Source of the DNA: an uncultured Ruminococcus sp.
GTDB lineage: Bacteria; Bacillota; Clostridia; Lachnospirales; Lachnospiraceae
Direction: 5' to 3'
DNA length: 64,000 nucleotides
Assembly: GCA_900544395.1 (NCBI GenBank)
Contig: UQVC01000010.1
Location: 14,985 to 78,984 of the forward strand
Shown piece by piece: positions 63,546 through 64,000 of this stretch; within the stretch, counting starts at the first letter, position 1, and each line of letters opens with the position of its first letter. Under the pieces are notes generated by a model. That model was not told the DNA's origin. It ran no database searches and saw only the letters and a list, made by a program, of their open reading frames with translations. A program made the translations under genes and the position numbers.

Positions 63546-63562
63546 GTTCCGAAATTCGGAAC
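63546..63562. repeat. 17-bp palindrome, copy 5 (before the SpoVG-like gene)
   Basis: GTTCCGAAATTCGGAAC. On the minus strand it is followed at once by AG and AAAGGAG, the ribosome site of the SpoVG-like gene. The same palindrome-plus-ribosome-site layout occurs before the pcfB-like gene. Confidence 0.85.
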
Positions 63563-63571
63563 GCTCCTGCT

Positions 63572-64000
63572 TTAGTGCTTTTCCCGTTCCCAAAAGTACC
63601 GTTTCTTTTGTGTTTTCTGGCTGGTTGCTTCCATGCGCCGCTTCTGTTCCATCTTCCGCATCCGTTCCATATGCTCCACGGACAGACTTGGTTTTGCCAA
63701 ATATAGCACATCCTCCACCTTGTCCCCTCTTTCCAGACAGGTTAAAAGATAATCACTCTGCTCTTCGGTAAACTCAGAGTTGTCCATGACTTCTTTGATA
63801 AATGTCTCCATCTCTTTTTTTCGCTGCTCCTCTTGTTCTTTCGCCATTTTCTGGTATCTGCGATTCTTCCAGTACCCTTTTTCCGGTTCCACGGTTGGAA
63901 TCGTTTCCTTTGGCACCTGCCTTTTTTCTGCTTTCTGAAACTGTAAGAGCTCCCTGTGATAGGTGTCTGCTTTTTCGCTTAAGATCCGGGCATTTCCCTC
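63572..64000 (-). CDS. Conjugative-element protein of unknown function, 5' end outside the window
   Basis: The frame is open to the window edge, continuing upstream of the internal GTG at 63916 with ARILSEKADTYHRELLQFQ, so the start is not in view. The visible 142 residues are highly charged and mostly helical (RYQKMAKEQEEQRKKEMETFI, then EEQSDYLLTCLERGDKVEDVLYLAKPSLSVEHMERMRKMEQKRR). The SDYLLTCLERG-DKVEDVLYLAKP stretch resembles the C-terminal repeat of the coupling protein (KGLTEEQVKHLMFYPAEKMYQYQRA) in plan: a short helix pair. No domain was recognised. It is upstream of and co-oriented with the SpoVG-like gene. Confidence 0.7.
   Translation of the reverse strand, partial: EGNARILSEKADTYHRELLQFQKAEKRQVPKETIPTVEPEKGYWKNRRYQKMAKEQEEQRKKEMETFIKEVMDNSEFTEEQSDYLLTCLERGDKVEDVLYLAKPSLSVEHMERMRKMEQKRRMEATSQKTQKKRYFWEREKH

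Noticed and set aside
56733..63562. The palindromes as a CRISPR array
   Set aside because: Spacing is irregular (170 to 3622 bp), one copy is in a gene, and no cas genes are present.
56733..63562. The palindromes as LexA/SOS boxes
   Set aside because: Gram-positive LexA sites are GAAC-N4-GTTC; here the half-sites are inverted (GTTC...GAAC) with a longer centre.

Overview
The window comes from a low-to-moderate GC Gram-positive anaerobe, most likely a gut Lachnospiraceae (Clostridia). The reasons are the gene content (Feo iron uptake, intracellular pectin/hexuronate breakdown, ComE competence genes, DUF3048 and GerMN lipoproteins, LCP-linked surface polysaccharide genes), strong AGGAGG-type ribosome binding sites, T-rich intrinsic terminators, and a PcfB/VirD4-type conjugative segment. 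No rRNA or tRNA gene was recognised. The species cannot be fixed from the sequence.

Layout. 1-2.2 kb: feoA and a 3'-truncated feoB. 2.3-8.6 kb: a galacturonate regulon, pehX-uxaC diverging from uxaA-uxaB, with matching promoter/operator pairs for both arms. 8.6-17.6 kb: lepA, holA, comEC, a GerMN lipoprotein, a histidine kinase/response regulator pair and comEA, all on the minus strand; the comEA promoter carries an array of 11-bp-spaced direct repeats. 17.7-27.5 kb: a small transporter, argC-GNAT-argJ-argB-argD, an isochorismatase-like gene with proB-proA, and argG; argC and argG share a promoter layout with ArgR-like boxes. 27.5-30.7 kb: a UraA-type permease, an M19 dipeptidase and a class I amidotransferase.

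30.7-55.1 kb is one long minus-strand surface polysaccharide operon. It holds two polyprenyl-phosphate sugar transferases (the first has lost its N-terminal membrane domain), a bifunctional L-fucokinase/GDP-fucose pyrophosphorylase, an LCP ligase, a DegT aminotransferase, eight other glycosyltransferases (including GT32 and GlfT2-like types), a WecG/TagA transferase, a UDP-galactopyranose-mutase-like flavoprotein, a flippase, two polymerase/ligase-like membrane proteins, an exported protein of unknown function and a DUF3048 lipoprotein. The predicted product is a fucose-containing, wall-attached polysaccharide that may also contain galactofuranose.

55.2-56.6 kb carries a complete IS30-family transposase. 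It sits exactly between the 5'-truncated polysaccharide operon and the end of a conjugative segment (56.7-64 kb: VirD4/PcfC coupling protein, PcfB-like protein, ArdC/metallopeptidase polyvalent protein, tandem SpoVG protein, one partial gene). This suggests an IS30-associated rearrangement.

The most unusual feature is in the conjugative segment. A 17-bp palindrome, GTTCCG-N5-CGGAAC, occurs five times in 7 kb. Two copies lie directly upstream of Shine-Dalgarno sequences, one lies in frame inside a coding sequence, and two are exact inverted copies bracketing a 187-bp cassette. That cassette encodes a predicted structured RNA of about 87 nt on the plus strand, with a consensus promoter overlapping a divergent minus-strand promoter and a strong terminator. 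It may be an undescribed regulatory module of the element.
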